Source: Chromera velia
Taxonomy: Eukaryota; Sar; Chromeraceae
Direction of reading: 5' to 3'
Assembly: GCA_018398765.1 (NCBI GenBank)
Contig: JAHBMJ010003907.1
Location: 8,925-72,924, forward strand
DNA: 64,000 nt
The position numbers and the translations under genes were made by a program. The notes beneath the pieces are model-generated. The model saw only the letters and a list, made by a program, of their open reading frames with translations, was not told the DNA's origin and searched no databases. Positions 47,708 through 58,667 of the stretch are shown piece by piece. Position 1 is the first letter of the stretch, and each line of letters opens with the position of its first letter.

Positions 47708-48651
47708 ATGAATGAATGTGTCGATTGATCTTCCAATGCACGTGAGGATGATGGCATTGTTTCTTCTTTCCGTCTGTGTGTTTCTGCATGCATTTGTCTG
47801 CTCTAGCTTGTTTCTCTTCTCGTGTTGTGGGAGTGTAAAGAATCTCGTGTGGGTGCAGATCGCAATAAGGACGACTAGTGAGTGAATGAGAGACTGATTG
47901 TACAAGAGGAAGCAAGACTGCAGGGAGGGACTCTCTCTCTTCATTCTGTCTTCACATGTCCGTCCGTGCTCCTCTTTGATCCCTCAGAGAGTTGGGAAGG
48001 CAGCCAGACAGACAGGATGTTTGTTTGTTTGTTCGTTTAATTGCTCATTTGTTTGTCTGTTCATTTATTCACTTATTCATTTGTTCCTCCCGTCGAGTGT
48101 TGTGTTGAGAGATTGTCAGAAGAAAAGGGGGGGCCGGCGGACAGAGGCGTCTCTTTCTTAATTTCCCCATATGTTTGTTCTAATAGATGCAAGCTGTTGA
48201 GAGCTCGGCTGTGGTAGAACAGCCGAACCACATTCATTCAGCCATTTAAGTCAGTGTTTGTGTCTTGCTCGGCCGGTTTTTCTTCACACTAAGGGGTGAC
48301 GTCGATAGAAAACATCTCCGTTCTCTTGGGTCTAGCTCGTCTTGGCCTATGCAATACTGAAATCAGCCGAGGAAGGAGGAAACCCGAATTTAAAAGAGAA
48401 AAAATGTAAGAAGAGGTTAAAAATAATTGTGGGATTGTGGGTGAGGGCAGGGAAAGCTTTTGATGAATTGAGTAGATCGATGGAGGGACAATTCATCGGC
48501 GGTCGATTCTTTTCGGACTTTTCCATCCTTAAATTTTAATCACAACAAACTAGACAACAAATTTATGTTTAGATTTAAGTATTTAATTATTTCTTTTTTT
48601 TATCTCTTTCCTTGCATGCTCAATGCTCAGGGTCTTACTCACTTGCTCACT

Positions 48652-48885
48652 CACTCATTCTGGGCGTCGGCTAAAGAAAAACACTAGAAAAAAAAAAAAA
48701 CGATCAGAGAAGATTTCTTTTCTTTCTTTCTTACTGTCCTGAACAATATTTAACAACAGTGTGCAACGTTTTAAGTTACGTTTACACATACACAACATTT
48801 GTGTAACATTTAAACAACATGCAGTTGTTTGACTGAAAAATAGTTTAAAAAAGAATATAAAGGGTTTGGGGGGATCTTTTTTCAT
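48652..48885 (-). mobile_element. MITE-like repeat, copy 1
   Basis: A non-coding repeat in the opposite orientation to 54186-54466. Shared landmarks are an edge reading CACTCATTCT next to GCGTCGGCT, an oligo-A run, CGATCAGAGAAGATTT, and an AAACAACTG-type interior. No coding capacity. Confidence 0.65.
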
Positions 48886-49446
48886 GGCTGACCTAGATGG
48901 TTTCAATATTCATTGGTTTGCATCAATCAAATTATAGCCGACCCCCTAAACGGCCCCCTGAGGTACTCATCTGATTGGTTGGGTATATATCCCGCATTAT
49001 AAACTTTTCTTTTCAGAAGTAATCACAAACTGGCTTAGTTTGGCTAAAATCTCTTAAAATCCGAACACCTATAGTTTCTAGTCTAAAATCCTATGAATCA
49101 ATCAATCCGTTAGAATCCTACCCACCTGTACAGAATACATAACATGTGACTTTGAAAGATGTATTTCCTTGTAATATATGAAACCAATACTATTTAACCT
49201 AGAATTTAACACTATATACTAACAATACACATAGACCAGTTTCTGAGTCCCTTTCATGTTGATGTAAAATCATGCGAGTCATACAGCTCAGTGACAGCTG
49301 AAGTTTTCCCTCCTTCCAATTTTAAATACACACACATGCAGGTAGTCTGAGTAGACAAAGAGAGTCTTTAAGAGACGCATTCATGATGAGTTAGAAGACA
49401 GTAAGAAAGCAGTATGAACTTTACTATGAAGGCGCTTCCTTGCTTG

Positions 49447-49450
49447 CATG

Positions 49451-49491
<41 letters not shown>
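49447..49491. repeat. (GT)n microsatellite
   Basis: Pure GT repeat in the spacer. Noncoding. Confidence 0.95.
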
Positions 49492-49494
<3 letters not shown>

Positions 49495-50768
49495 GGTGAT
49501 GAAAGGAAGGAATGCAAGAACAGGAAGAACGAGGGGCAGGTGGAAAGGAAGACACTGAAAAAAAAGAGTGGCGCCAAAGAAGGGACTGATTCAGAAACGT
49601 AGCAGCAGACAGGCAGACAGAATGAGAAAGAACACACCGGCTGGCTGCCTGCATACGCATTGTCCCATGCAACCCTGTACACCCGCAGACAGGAGGTAAC
49701 GGAGGAGGGGCGCGACGGTGGCGACACACACGGTCAAGTGGTCCGTGTTTCGCATCTCTTCCTCTCTTGCGAAAAAAACCGAAAAGAATGGAATGGAGGT
49801 GAAGGTAGGATGCAGAACCTCAACACCACCTCTGTCTCTTGCCCCTTCCTCTCCTGGTTGAAGGAGGGTCCCTCTGTAATTCCAATACAACGCAAAGAAA
49901 CGAAAAGACGGAGGCAAGATCGATGGTGGGGTTGAGAGATGCATGGAGGGATGAACCTTTTCTTCGAACCAGAAGGACGACAACCTGTTTCCCTCGTCTG
50001 CCTCCCCTTTTGCTTTTGCGCATGGAATTGGTAAAGTGGAAGGGGGGAAAAAAGCGATAAGAAACGGGAAATGAAGGAACGGATGGATGAAGAACTTCAA
50101 AAAAGGACTTTGAGAAAGAAAAGGGAAAGCGAACATTTTGAATAGAGAGGAAGGAAAAGGACCTTCCTCTTCTCACTCACTCAAGACATCGTTTGCATGT
50201 CCCCCCCTCGCCTTTGCCCAGAGGTCCACTGACGTACACATTCACGCAGGCACATGCAGATACACAAGAAACTGTATATGCAGATGCACACTGACACACA
50301 CATGCATGCATACAAACATACAAACACAAAAGCACACAGAAAGAGGCACCAAGTGTTCACGCACACGGGCACAAGAACAAACAACGAACAGACATGAACA
50401 GACAACCAAAACATCAAACAGACGGTTGGACAGCGATTGAAAGAGAAGGGCGTCGCCGAGAAAGCATCAATGGCCGGAAGCAGAATCTGTCAATTGGGAG
50501 GGAAGCGGATAAGCAACGCTCTCTCACTGAGAGTCACTCTGTTTGACTACCCGAACTCCACAAACGACTCGCGCACACATTGAAAGAAGATGAACCAAAA
50601 CCGACCAACTAAGTGAAGAGCACAGCACACAGCATCTGCACAAACGACATGATCGATGGATCGACCTTCCTTCCTGACATGATGCAACGAGGGAAGCCTC
50701 TTCAGAAATCGAGAACAGGGAAAGAAAAATGAGAAGAAAAGAAAAGCGGGGGGAACGGCGAGGGAAAG

Positions 50769-52406
50769 TCAAGGTGCAGAATCTGTAGAGCGGATCTTCT
50801 TGCACTCATTGCAACATCGCCGATTTTTTTTATGAATGCAGATGCCGTTCCCTCCACACTCTTTGCAGTAGTAGCGGAGGTGGCCGTGCTCACAGATACC
50901 CTTCCCTCCGCAATCTTTGCGCTTGCTTCGTTGCCGGCCATGCTCACACAAGCCCGTCCCTCCGCACTCCTTGCATTGAGAGCGAATACGGCCGTGCTCA
51001 TAGATGCTCTTCCCTCCGCAATCCTTACATCTGTAACGCTGTCGGCCGTGCTCACAGATGCTCTTCCCTCCGCAATCCTGGCACCTGTGACGCTGTCGGC
51101 CATGCTTACAGACACAATCCCCCCCGCACTGCTTGTACCGAGAGCGAATGCGACCATGTTCGCAGATGCTCTTACCTCTGCACTCCTTACAACGAGAGGG
51201 CTGCCGCCCATGCGAGCAGACAGTCCTCCCGTGGCGGTTTCTCTTCATCTCGCCACCCTCTCCCCCTCGGTGACCATTCTCACAAAGAACCCCTTTCCCG
51301 CCAACGTCCAGATCCCCCCGCCTTCTACACAACTCAGAAAAGAGAGGTGCCAAGTCCGAAAAAGGAACAGTCAAACGACGCTGTTTTTCTTCTCGCAACA
51401 CATCCCCATCCCCCCCCCACGAAGGACCTTCCTTTCTTTCACCGGCACAGCACCCCACTTGATCGCACTCGTCAGCCTCGGCCTGAGTGAGGCTACTCTC
51501 AGACCAACGACGCTTCAAGGGAACCACTTGTCGGCGATCACGAGTGCAGTCATGGGGAAGCAAATGGGGAGAGGTCGGGGGGTGACAGGAAATAACTCTG
51601 TTGTCAGTCACGTTGGTGTCAGCAGATGGACGGTTGCAGACACCCACTGAAGGAGAGCGGTCAGAATGCACTTCACTCTCTTTCAAACTCAACTCAACAG
51701 CTGACTGAGGCGGACAGACAGAGGGCCCTGACGCGCTCTGTTGCTCATCGGTGCTTTCGGAGATTTGAACGTCCCTTTGAACCCCCTCTGTGCGAGACTG
51801 ACAGGCAACATCTGACTGAGGGTCATTCTCTCTCTGTGGATGTTCTGTCTGTCCGTTCGTAGGCTGAGGGAGCAGTGCGAGCTGCACGCTCTCAAGAATC
51901 CCCCATTCCACCGAAATTCCGACCACCTCCCTCTCCTGCTGCTCTCCTTCCCCCTCTACACCGACATGGATTGTGTTGTCACACCTCTCTCCGACCGCAG
52001 ATGAGTCAGAAAGAGGAGGCGCACCAACGAGACGCACCACACGGAAGTCTCCACCGCTCAGCAGCTCCAGAGACACCAGGTTGTCGGGATCCGGAACCTC
52101 AGACCCCTCTCCATCATTCGGAATCGCAAGCAGTCGAAACTTCAATTCTGAAACACCCACTTTCGTAACCTTTCCCTCTGTCTCTCCAATAGCTGCGAAG
52201 TCTCCAGAGACACCCAACAGGGATTCTGACAGATTCACCCCCACCTCGCTTGACACCCACCACGGACGCCCACACGGTGCAGGTCTCATACGCAACGCAT
52301 CACCCAACTCCCACCCACCCAGCTCAGGACATTCTCCCGCCACCACAACCCACTGATTCTCTCGGGCCTCCGGGCAATGCGCAACGAAGGCGATTCCTCT
52401 CTTCAT
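50769..52406 (-). CDS. CBM20-like domain fused to eight tandem Cys/His repeats
   Basis: A single open frame of 546 codons from the ATG whose first base is 52406 (MKRGIAFVAHCPE). Residues 1 to about 110 look like a CBM20 starch-binding domain: VVVAGECPELGGWELGDALRM fits the family pattern V-x-G-x-x-P-E-L-G-x-W, with a Trp pair (PWWVSSEV) after it. CBM20 domains bind alpha-glucans. A disordered linker of about 250 residues follows. The C terminus is eight 18-residue units of the form ICEHGRQRYRCKDCGGKS, with ligands C-x-H-x6-C-x2-C, probably one zinc each. Units 2, 5 and 6 each lack one cysteine. Such CEHGR..CKECGG repeats occur in algal and oomycete proteins, where their function is not established. 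If both halves are real, the protein could recruit a repeat-bound partner to starch or glycogen granules; this is inference. No signal peptide. Upstream exons cannot be excluded. Confidence 0.8.
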   Translation of the reverse strand: MKRGIAFVAHCPEARENQWVVVAGECPELGGWELGDALRMRPAPCGRPWWVSSEVGVNLSESLLGVSGDFAAIGETEGKVTKVGVSELKFRLLAIPNDGEGSEVPDPDNLVSLELLSGGDFRVVRLVGAPPLSDSSAVGERCDNTIHVGVEGEGEQQEREVVGISVEWGILESVQLALLPQPTNGQTEHPQRENDPQSDVACQSRTEGVQRDVQISESTDEQQSASGPSVCPPQSAVELSLKESEVHSDRSPSVGVCNRPSADTNVTDNRVISCHPPTSPHLLPHDCTRDRRQVVPLKRRWSESSLTQAEADECDQVGCCAGERKEGPSWGGDGDVLREEKQRRLTVPFSDLAPLFSELCRRRGDLDVGGKGVLCENGHRGGEGGEMKRNRHGRTVCSHGRQPSRCKECRGKSICEHGRIRSRYKQCGGDCVCKHGRQRHRCQDCGGKSICEHGRQRYRCKDCGGKSIYEHGRIRSQCKECGGTGLCEHGRQRSKRKDCGGKGICEHGHLRYYCKECGGNGICIHKKNRRCCNECKKIRSTDSAP

Positions 52407-53077
52407 TTTGACTATCAACTCCAGTCAATGGATCAATCGCTTGGTTCACAAAAAATACAGACGAGCTCGCAGCTGCCTCTGATCGTCGACACCTTTGACA
52501 ATCAGCTGCACACAATCGCAAAGAAACTAAGGCTAGCTCACCCAAAAGTCAAACGGAACAGGATCGGTGGGATGACTCAATTCCGTCCTGGCACGCATCT
52601 GATGCAGGCAACAAAGGCAAGAAACGACTGACCGCGCGTTTGGGCCAGCGAAACCCCTGCAGAGTTGTTTGATGCAGTGTGATCCGCAACAAAAAAAAAG
52701 TCGAGTGACGCCTGAGACGCGTCCAGAAGTGGAAAGTGTCATCCAACTATGACCCAAGAAAGAGGGACTGAAGGAGTCGCTAGTGAACAACAAGAAGCTA
52801 TCCAGCAAGAGCCATGTCGCAGTGCTGTCGATCAGATCAAGAAGCCTCAAGTCTCGGGCGACCGAAAAAGACACATCGATCAAACTCCCTAAGGAAAACT
52901 CAATCAACAGATCGACTCAACATGACTCAACAATGCTTGAGCAGACTCAGCAGACCAGAACAGGAGACTTGGGATTCAAGTTGGAAAGGGGAATGAAGGG
53001 AATTTAAAGGGCAAAACGACCCACATGCACGCACAAAAAGCCGCGTATGCCCTTGTGATACCACTGCAATCCACTGC

Positions 53078-53200
53078 AGCATGGGGGCAAGGGAATTTGT
53101 GAGCACGGCAGACAGCGCCGTCAGTGCAAAGAATGCGGTGGGAGCAGCATTTCTGATCACACACGGCGGGGCTTGGACTACAAACACTACTAAAACGAAA
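53078..53200 (+). pseudogene. Orphan CEHGR-type repeat unit
   Basis: The plus strand encodes one unit, GKGICEHGRQRRQCKECGGSSI, followed by SDHTRRGLDYKHY and a stop. It is nearly identical in pattern to the tandem units of the gene ending at 50769 but lies about 700 bases beyond its start and on the other strand. No further units flank it. It is either a relic of an inverted duplication or an exon of an unrecognised gene. It reads well, but alone it is not enough for a gene call. Confidence 0.55.
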
Positions 53201-54185
53201 AGATTTGCCAGTCCGGCTTACTTCCACACGCACTGCGACAGGACTTCTGTGGGAGCAGTATAGAAGCGTAAGGAAGTTGTACTTTTGCAATGCCATATGA
53301 AAGTGACTGCGATCGAGTGACGATGCAGAAGTTCACAAAGTCCTTCGTCTCCTCCGAGTTCTTGAAAAATAGATGGATGGGTGAGTGGGTGGATGGACGG
53401 AGGGGTGGGTGCATGAATGGAGGGATGAACAGATGGGCTCCTTTGTGTTTTGGTACCGCTTCCAATCCGACTAAGTGGAATGGGGTCTTCCAGCTGTTTC
53501 GTTTTTTTCTTCAGACTGTTTGTGTCGGTTGTCCTTTCGAGAGGTTCCCTTTGTTCTGTCCCCACAACGCCCTGCAGTCTCTTTTGCACCTTCCTTCACA
53601 CCTTCGGGCCGCATGCACGATTGAAATACTCAATCAAACAGAACGGTTGCACAACGAAATGAATGGGAAAGGAAGCAGTCTGAGAGTGTTTGTGTAGAAA
53701 CTTTGTAGGACTGAAGGAGACTCAGCATGTAGTGAGGAGCCTGCATGTAGAACACCGCGCGACGGATGTATTCTTTGTCGTATCAGGAGGTCAGAAAAGC
53801 AAAAGAAATCAAAACAGACAGATCTAGAAAGTTTCCAATATCAACACGATTTTTTAAAACACTTCTTCTTCGTTCATGCCTTGATTGTTTATTTTTCTTC
53901 TTCTTTTCACCTTTAACTTAAACTACGACTTTAATTTGCTAGTGGACCTCCAACTGAAACAAATGAATGTTTAAATTATGAAACCCATATTCATATACAA
54001 ATATGTACACAAATAGGTTGCTTAAAGCCCAAGAAGTTGACTCATCGGATTTTACCACCAGAATCAATCAATCATTGAATTAATAAATTAATCAATCAAT
54101 CAGTGTACTAATAGCTAAAGACTAAGAGTCGTTAGCCCTTAAAATAGGAGTAGCGATCTTTTTTTTTTCTTTAGCCGACGCCTAG

Positions 54186-54466
54186 CACTCATTCTAGCCG
54201 TCGGCTGAAGAAAAAAAAAGAGATGATACTTAGAGATCTTCCAAAACTATCCAAAACCCTTCACTTTAAATTTGTTTTCATTTTTCAGCCAAACAACTGT
54301 TGTTTAAGCTAGTGTTCAAGTATTGCACAATTGTTGTTCAAGTGTTGCACAAGTGTTGTTAAGTGCTGTTGATAATTAAGGTAAAAAAGTAAAAAAGAAA
54401 GAAAAAAGAAAATCTCTTCTGATCGCTTACTTTTTTTTTTTAACCGATGCCTATAGCACTCATTCT
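54186..54466 (+). mobile_element. MITE-like repeat, copy 2 (most complete)
   Basis: A roughly 280-base non-coding element between two copies of TAGCACTCATTCT (from 54183 and from 54454). The ends are imperfect inverted repeats: GCCGTCGGCTGAAG plus oligo-A on the left, oligo-T plus AACCGATGCC on the right. The interior has AAACAACTGTTGTT and GTTCAAGTRTTGCACAA repeats. A second right end (AGCCGACGCC) sits immediately to the left at 54170, making a short hairpin AGCCGAC/GTCGGCT, so two copies may be nested or abutting. Confidence 0.65.
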
Positions 54467-55015
54467 TCTTAGAATCTTCTATCATAATCTTCTACTCTAC
54501 TTTTTTGAAGTTCTTGGGCAACAGAACGTCATAGTTACTCATAGTTTTTCTTTATTGATGCTGATGATGAGGTGACTTAACCCGCCAGCCATCGTGTCCC
54601 AATGGCAAAGGGCAGTCTGTGAGCATTCATATTATATTGCAAGCTAGGAGCACGTTAGTGAATGCTCACCTAAAGCGGTCGAACTTTGGGACTACTAGCT
54701 AGCAAAACACTGCTCCCCGGGATCGATCAGTCCCGTCCTAGGCATGCAGCAATATAGCATAACAATACTATAGTTTCAGTATAGTTTGTATTGTTATGTG
54801 GGATTCAATCGGTAAATACGCTAGATGAACAAACTAACATGAACCGATGAACAAACATTATTATTTTTATTAACTGATAGACATAGCGCCGGCGGCAGGA
54901 AGGCCTAGTGTAGAACCTATCAATCAATCAATCAATTAATCAATCAATCATTCAGAATACAGCAGAAAATCTAGCTAAGAATCTAATTCATTTCACTGTA
55001 AAATTGTTTACGGTG

Positions 55016-55058
55016 CAAGTCGAGGCCCAGCAGTGGACCGCGGGGTAACCCGAAACAT
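55016..55058 (+). mobile_element. LINE 3'-end-like segment abutting the LINE frame
   Basis: This segment (CAAGTCGAGGCCCAGCAGTG onward) matches the minus-strand reading of 12788-12849, which there carries an ATCCT tail and so is a 3' end. Here it lacks the tail and directly precedes the RT open frame. It may be a separate truncated element into which, or beside which, the LINE inserted. Confidence 0.6.
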
Positions 55059-58023
55059 ATAATGAAAAGAGAGGAGGCAAGGCAGAGATTCAAAAGACTA
55101 GAAAGAATCACAAGTCAGCTGGCAGAGAAAAGAGGAGAATGGAAGGTATGGAACCAGCTGAGCAAAAAGAAAGAGGTAAGAAAGGAAGATGTGCTGACTG
55201 AAGAAGAGATAGCAAGAGGGTGGGAAAAAGAGTGGAAGAAATATGAAAACGAAGACGCAGAGGAAGAAATTATAGAAACCGTCTCACGCATCTTCGAAGC
55301 ACTGACAGAAACAAAAAAATGGAGGATAGACATAAAAAAGGTGTATGAAGGATTGAAAAAAAATGGAAACCACAAGAAAGCGGCAGGGAAAGATGACATG
55401 CCTCCGGGTGTGCATGGTGTAATGGCAAAGTCGGCAACAGTGGTCGAGTATTACCATACATTGATAAATATGTGTGCTCGTTTCGCATGGTGGCCGTCTA
55501 GATGGAATGATCTTGTGATCTCCGCACTTCCTAAACCAGAGAAGCCGCAGAACATTCAAAAAGGATGGAGACCAATCCACTTACTAGACTCAGCCGATAC
55601 GAAATGGGGGGAGTTGTACGTGAGGGATGCGGTAGAGATGGAGGAAAAGGAGAAACGGAACCATGTGCAGTTTGCCTACAGTAAAGGGGTGGGAACCTTG
55701 AATGCAATTTTTCTTTTACTTCAGTCGATCGCTCGTCTCGAGATTTTTTTTGTTTCTTTTATTGATTTTATAAGTCCATTTGATGAAGCATCTCACAGTA
55801 GAATGCCTGAACAGTTGAGAAAGCACAGGGTGCGGGAAGAGACTATTAAGTAGGTATGTGAGTCGCTACGAAATATCAAAGCAAGGGTAAAGGGGAGTGA
55901 TTTCTGGTTTCGGGAAGAAAAGGGGTCAAAGCAGGGAGGTCCGGCAGGACCTTCTCTGTTTAAGGGATATACAAATGACATGCTAGCAGATATTGGGAGG
56001 AGGGCAGGCCTCACCGGGAGGGGTGACCGTCCCAAGCTCCAGAAAGGCCCTGAGGGTGCACAAGAGAACTTCCCTGTCGGGCTTTTTGCTGACAACGCAT
56101 ACCTTCAATCGATAGAGGCAGAGGAGATGGAGAGGCTTCTGAAGGCACTGGAGGAGTATACGAGGCCTTTGAAGCTCCTTCTGTCAGATAAGTCAAGAAT
56201 AATGAAGTTTGGACAGAAAACGGGGGAGAGAAGAAAGCAATTCACGTTGGGTGGGGCAGAGTTAGTTCAGGCAAGCGAATATCCATACCTTGGCCTTCTT
56301 TTAACAGAAGATTGCTCCACAGATGTAATGATGAGAGAGAGAATGATTAAGGCAGAAAGACTCTTTTTTGTGTTGAAAAGTAAGATCAGTGCAGGAGGAG
56401 AGATCCCACCTACAACTTGTTTTCAATGGTTCAGGCAGACAGTGTGTGCAGTTTGGTCATACGGCTGCGAAGTACATTCACACTCGCAGGAAGCGTTTGC
56501 AGAGTTTGACAGACTGCAAAAAAGATTCATTCGATGGGTGCTGCAACTGAGAGAGAAAGAAAGCATACTCACCACTTTCCTTGAGGCAGGCCTTCTTTCT
56601 ATCGATCTGGTGGTTGTACAGAGAACCCTCATGTGGACAAGGAAGGTAATCCAAAAAGGAAAAGACACACCGACAGGCCATACACTCATTCAATCATTAC
56701 AGGAAGGAGTCAATTCAGAACTTAGAAGAAGGAAGCTTCACCCCTTTCACTTTTTCCCCCACTTGAAGAAATGTGTCGAAACACTTTTCACAGAGACAAG
56801 AAGCCATCCCTTCCAGATAGGAAGAGAACCAAAAGCTGCAGGCAGACAACCTTCCTTTGAGAGAAGAGACAGAATAGTAAGGTGGATAGAAGCACTGAAA
56901 AAGGAAGAAATTACAAAAAGGAAAAAGGAAGCATTTGCAGAGAGAGTTGAGAGGTCAGTGCACAAAAGAGGAAGGGCCGAGAGGGAAGAGCTGAGAGAAG
57001 GCGTCATGTATCCTATCCATGCGTCTCTATCCAACGGAAATCGCCTAAATCTGTGTCTACACAACAGCAAGAATGGAAAAGATACAGACAGAAGCATTTT
57101 ATTAGATAGAGATAAGATAGGGAGAACTCCCATCTGCTACACAAAGATAGCTCCCTGGCCTGTCCACAGAAGAAGGGCTGCATTTTGGGTGGGAGAGAGA
57201 AACTTGGAGGTAAACAGGGGGAAATTCTCAACAGAAGGAGGCAGAGGGACCCCATTGACAGAAAGGAAATACATGGTTTGCTTTGACTTGCTTATACCTG
57301 CTTGATATTCAAGCAGTCGAAGATGAAATCCATATGCTGACTGAATGCCCTCTGCATGATGGAGAGAGGGCAGACTGCTTGCAAGCTTTGATGACACGTT
57401 AGAGTTCGGTGAAAGGGAGAGAGGAGAGAGCTGCAAATAGCAGCAGATGGAAAGTGGGTGGTAAAGAGAAGATAGATAAGATCGCTCTATTCTCTTTTCT
57501 TTTAAATGAGGCCAATAAGAATGTTGATACCTTTCTGAAAGACGTCATGATGAAAAGACAGGTAGTGAGAGAATGGAAAAGAAAAAAGGGAGACAATTTG
57601 AGTCAAGCTTTAGGAAGAGAGTTAGATAGGTTACATCAAGAGACTTGGAAAAGTGAGAAAGAAAGAGAGGGAAGAATTAAAGAGTATGAAAGAGTGTGGA
57701 GCGATATAAAGGAAGCAAAAGAGGAGGGAAAAAGGAGGAGGATGGGATGTTGGGAGGTTTTTGAACTCGCTTTGAGCCGTTCATCTACAATTCTGGGATC
57801 TTTCCCTTTCAAACCCTGCTTTGGAATGGAGTGAGCCCTCTCGCATACACACGCAGGTGATTGACTGTTCAATGTGATCCATTCGCGGCACAGGCTAGAC
57901 CTGTGCGGGCCGGCCAGTGAGGTCTGATGCGTCTAGGCGCTTTCTCTGGAAGCCGCACGTCGGACATTCGGCATTGGGGTGGGAGGCCAATCCTCTAGAC
58001 ATTAATCCTAATCCTAATCCTAA
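55059..58023 (+). mobile_element. 5'-truncated LINE (non-LTR retrotransposon)
   Basis: One reading frame, 55062-57302, carries a LINE reverse transcriptase. RT blocks in order: AAGKDDMPPGV, WRPIHLLDS, VSFIDFISPFDEA, SKQGGPAGPSLF, LFADNAYL and YPYLGLLL. A Cys/His tail (VCFDLL... EDEIHMLTECP) and a Lys/Glu-rich C terminus to 57834 follow. A stop (TAG, 55851-55853) interrupts the RT within one otherwise continuous frame. A shift of frame occurs near 57303. The second Asp of the catalytic YADD box is Asn (AAC at 56094-56096). No apurinic-type endonuclease is seen upstream, so the copy is 5'-truncated and inactive. The 3' UTR (57853-58005) and the tail of TAATCC units (to 58023) match the fragment at 43383-43560. 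Clade not assigned; RT with EDxxH...C tail is seen in several LINE clades. Confidence 0.88.
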
Positions 58024-58667
58024 TCTTTACTAGTAAAAATTCTAAGCCATGATTAAGCCATGGCTTCTAGCATGGCTTAAGCCCTATTAAAGAAAGGATT
58101 GATAAAAGCTAGGATAAAGGGTTATAACCAATAAAAAAAGCTAGACTCCGCACTACATATAAAAAAAAAAAAAGAGAAAAAAATTTTTTTTTATGTTTTT
58201 TTTTTTATTTATCATGACATTCAATATAGGCAAACAACTGTTGTTCAAGTGTTGCAAGAGTGTTTCACGGGGTATTGCGTTGAAACTCATATACTTTTCA
58301 GTTGATAAATAAATAAAAAAAAAAAGATTGGAAACTTTCTTTTTTTTCTATTTATATGGAGTGCCATGTGCCAGTGCAGAGCCTAGAAAAAAACAACATA
58401 AGTCTGAACTTTCATTCGGATTGAATGCCAGTGGTTTTAAAACTAGTTTTTAAAGTCACTCAAATAAAGAACCAACTCTTTACATTTTTATAAGTATGCA
58501 TAAGTTAGGACCCGTTCCGGAAATATTCTTACAAACTACTATTTGCTTGATTAAGCATCAGGATCGATCGAAAAAAAATAAAAGAGTCGAGAGGCCTGGC
58601 TGTAGAGGGGAAACCCCATGCATGCATGCATGCACCAGGGGAACGCTAGGCCACAGACACGAACGGT
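58024..58667. other. AT-rich spacer with a third MITE-like fragment
   Basis: No gene is supported. Around 58218-58262, CAAACAACTGTTGTTCAAG matches the interior of the MITE-like element at 54186-54466, within long A and T runs. The 3' flank of the next minus-strand gene begins near 58650. Confidence 0.65.

Larger units (their letters stand above)
47708..50768. other. Spacer between convergent genes
   Basis: No gene is supported. It contains the 3' flank of the secreted-protein gene, a TTTG/TTCATT-rich stretch (48020-48085), a reversed copy of a MITE-like element (48652-48885), AT-rich sequence to about 49350, a (GT)n run at 49447-49491, and purine/pyrimidine-biased sequence to 50500. Frames at 49591-50136 and nearby are Phe/Ser/Pro-biased products of pyrimidine tracts. 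Confidence 0.7.
52407..55015. other. Transposon-rich spacer
   Basis: No complete gene is supported. It contains a single stray Cys/His repeat unit on the plus strand (53078-53200), AT-rich sequence, MITE-like copies at 54170-54466, and simple ATCA repeats near 54060 and 54920. Confidence 0.65.

Noticed and set aside
49591-50136. 181-codon minus-strand frame, Phe/Pro/Ser-rich
   Set aside because: Arises from pyrimidine tracts in the spacer; no motif or plausible exon partner.
51875-52356. Plus-strand frames over the CBM20-like region
   Set aside because: Shadow of the minus-strand gene, whose frame carries the recognisable domain and repeats.
54060-54110. ATCA/ATTA tandem repeats as a CRISPR-like or satellite array
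   Set aside because: Plain microsatellite with no spacers, in a eukaryotic genome.
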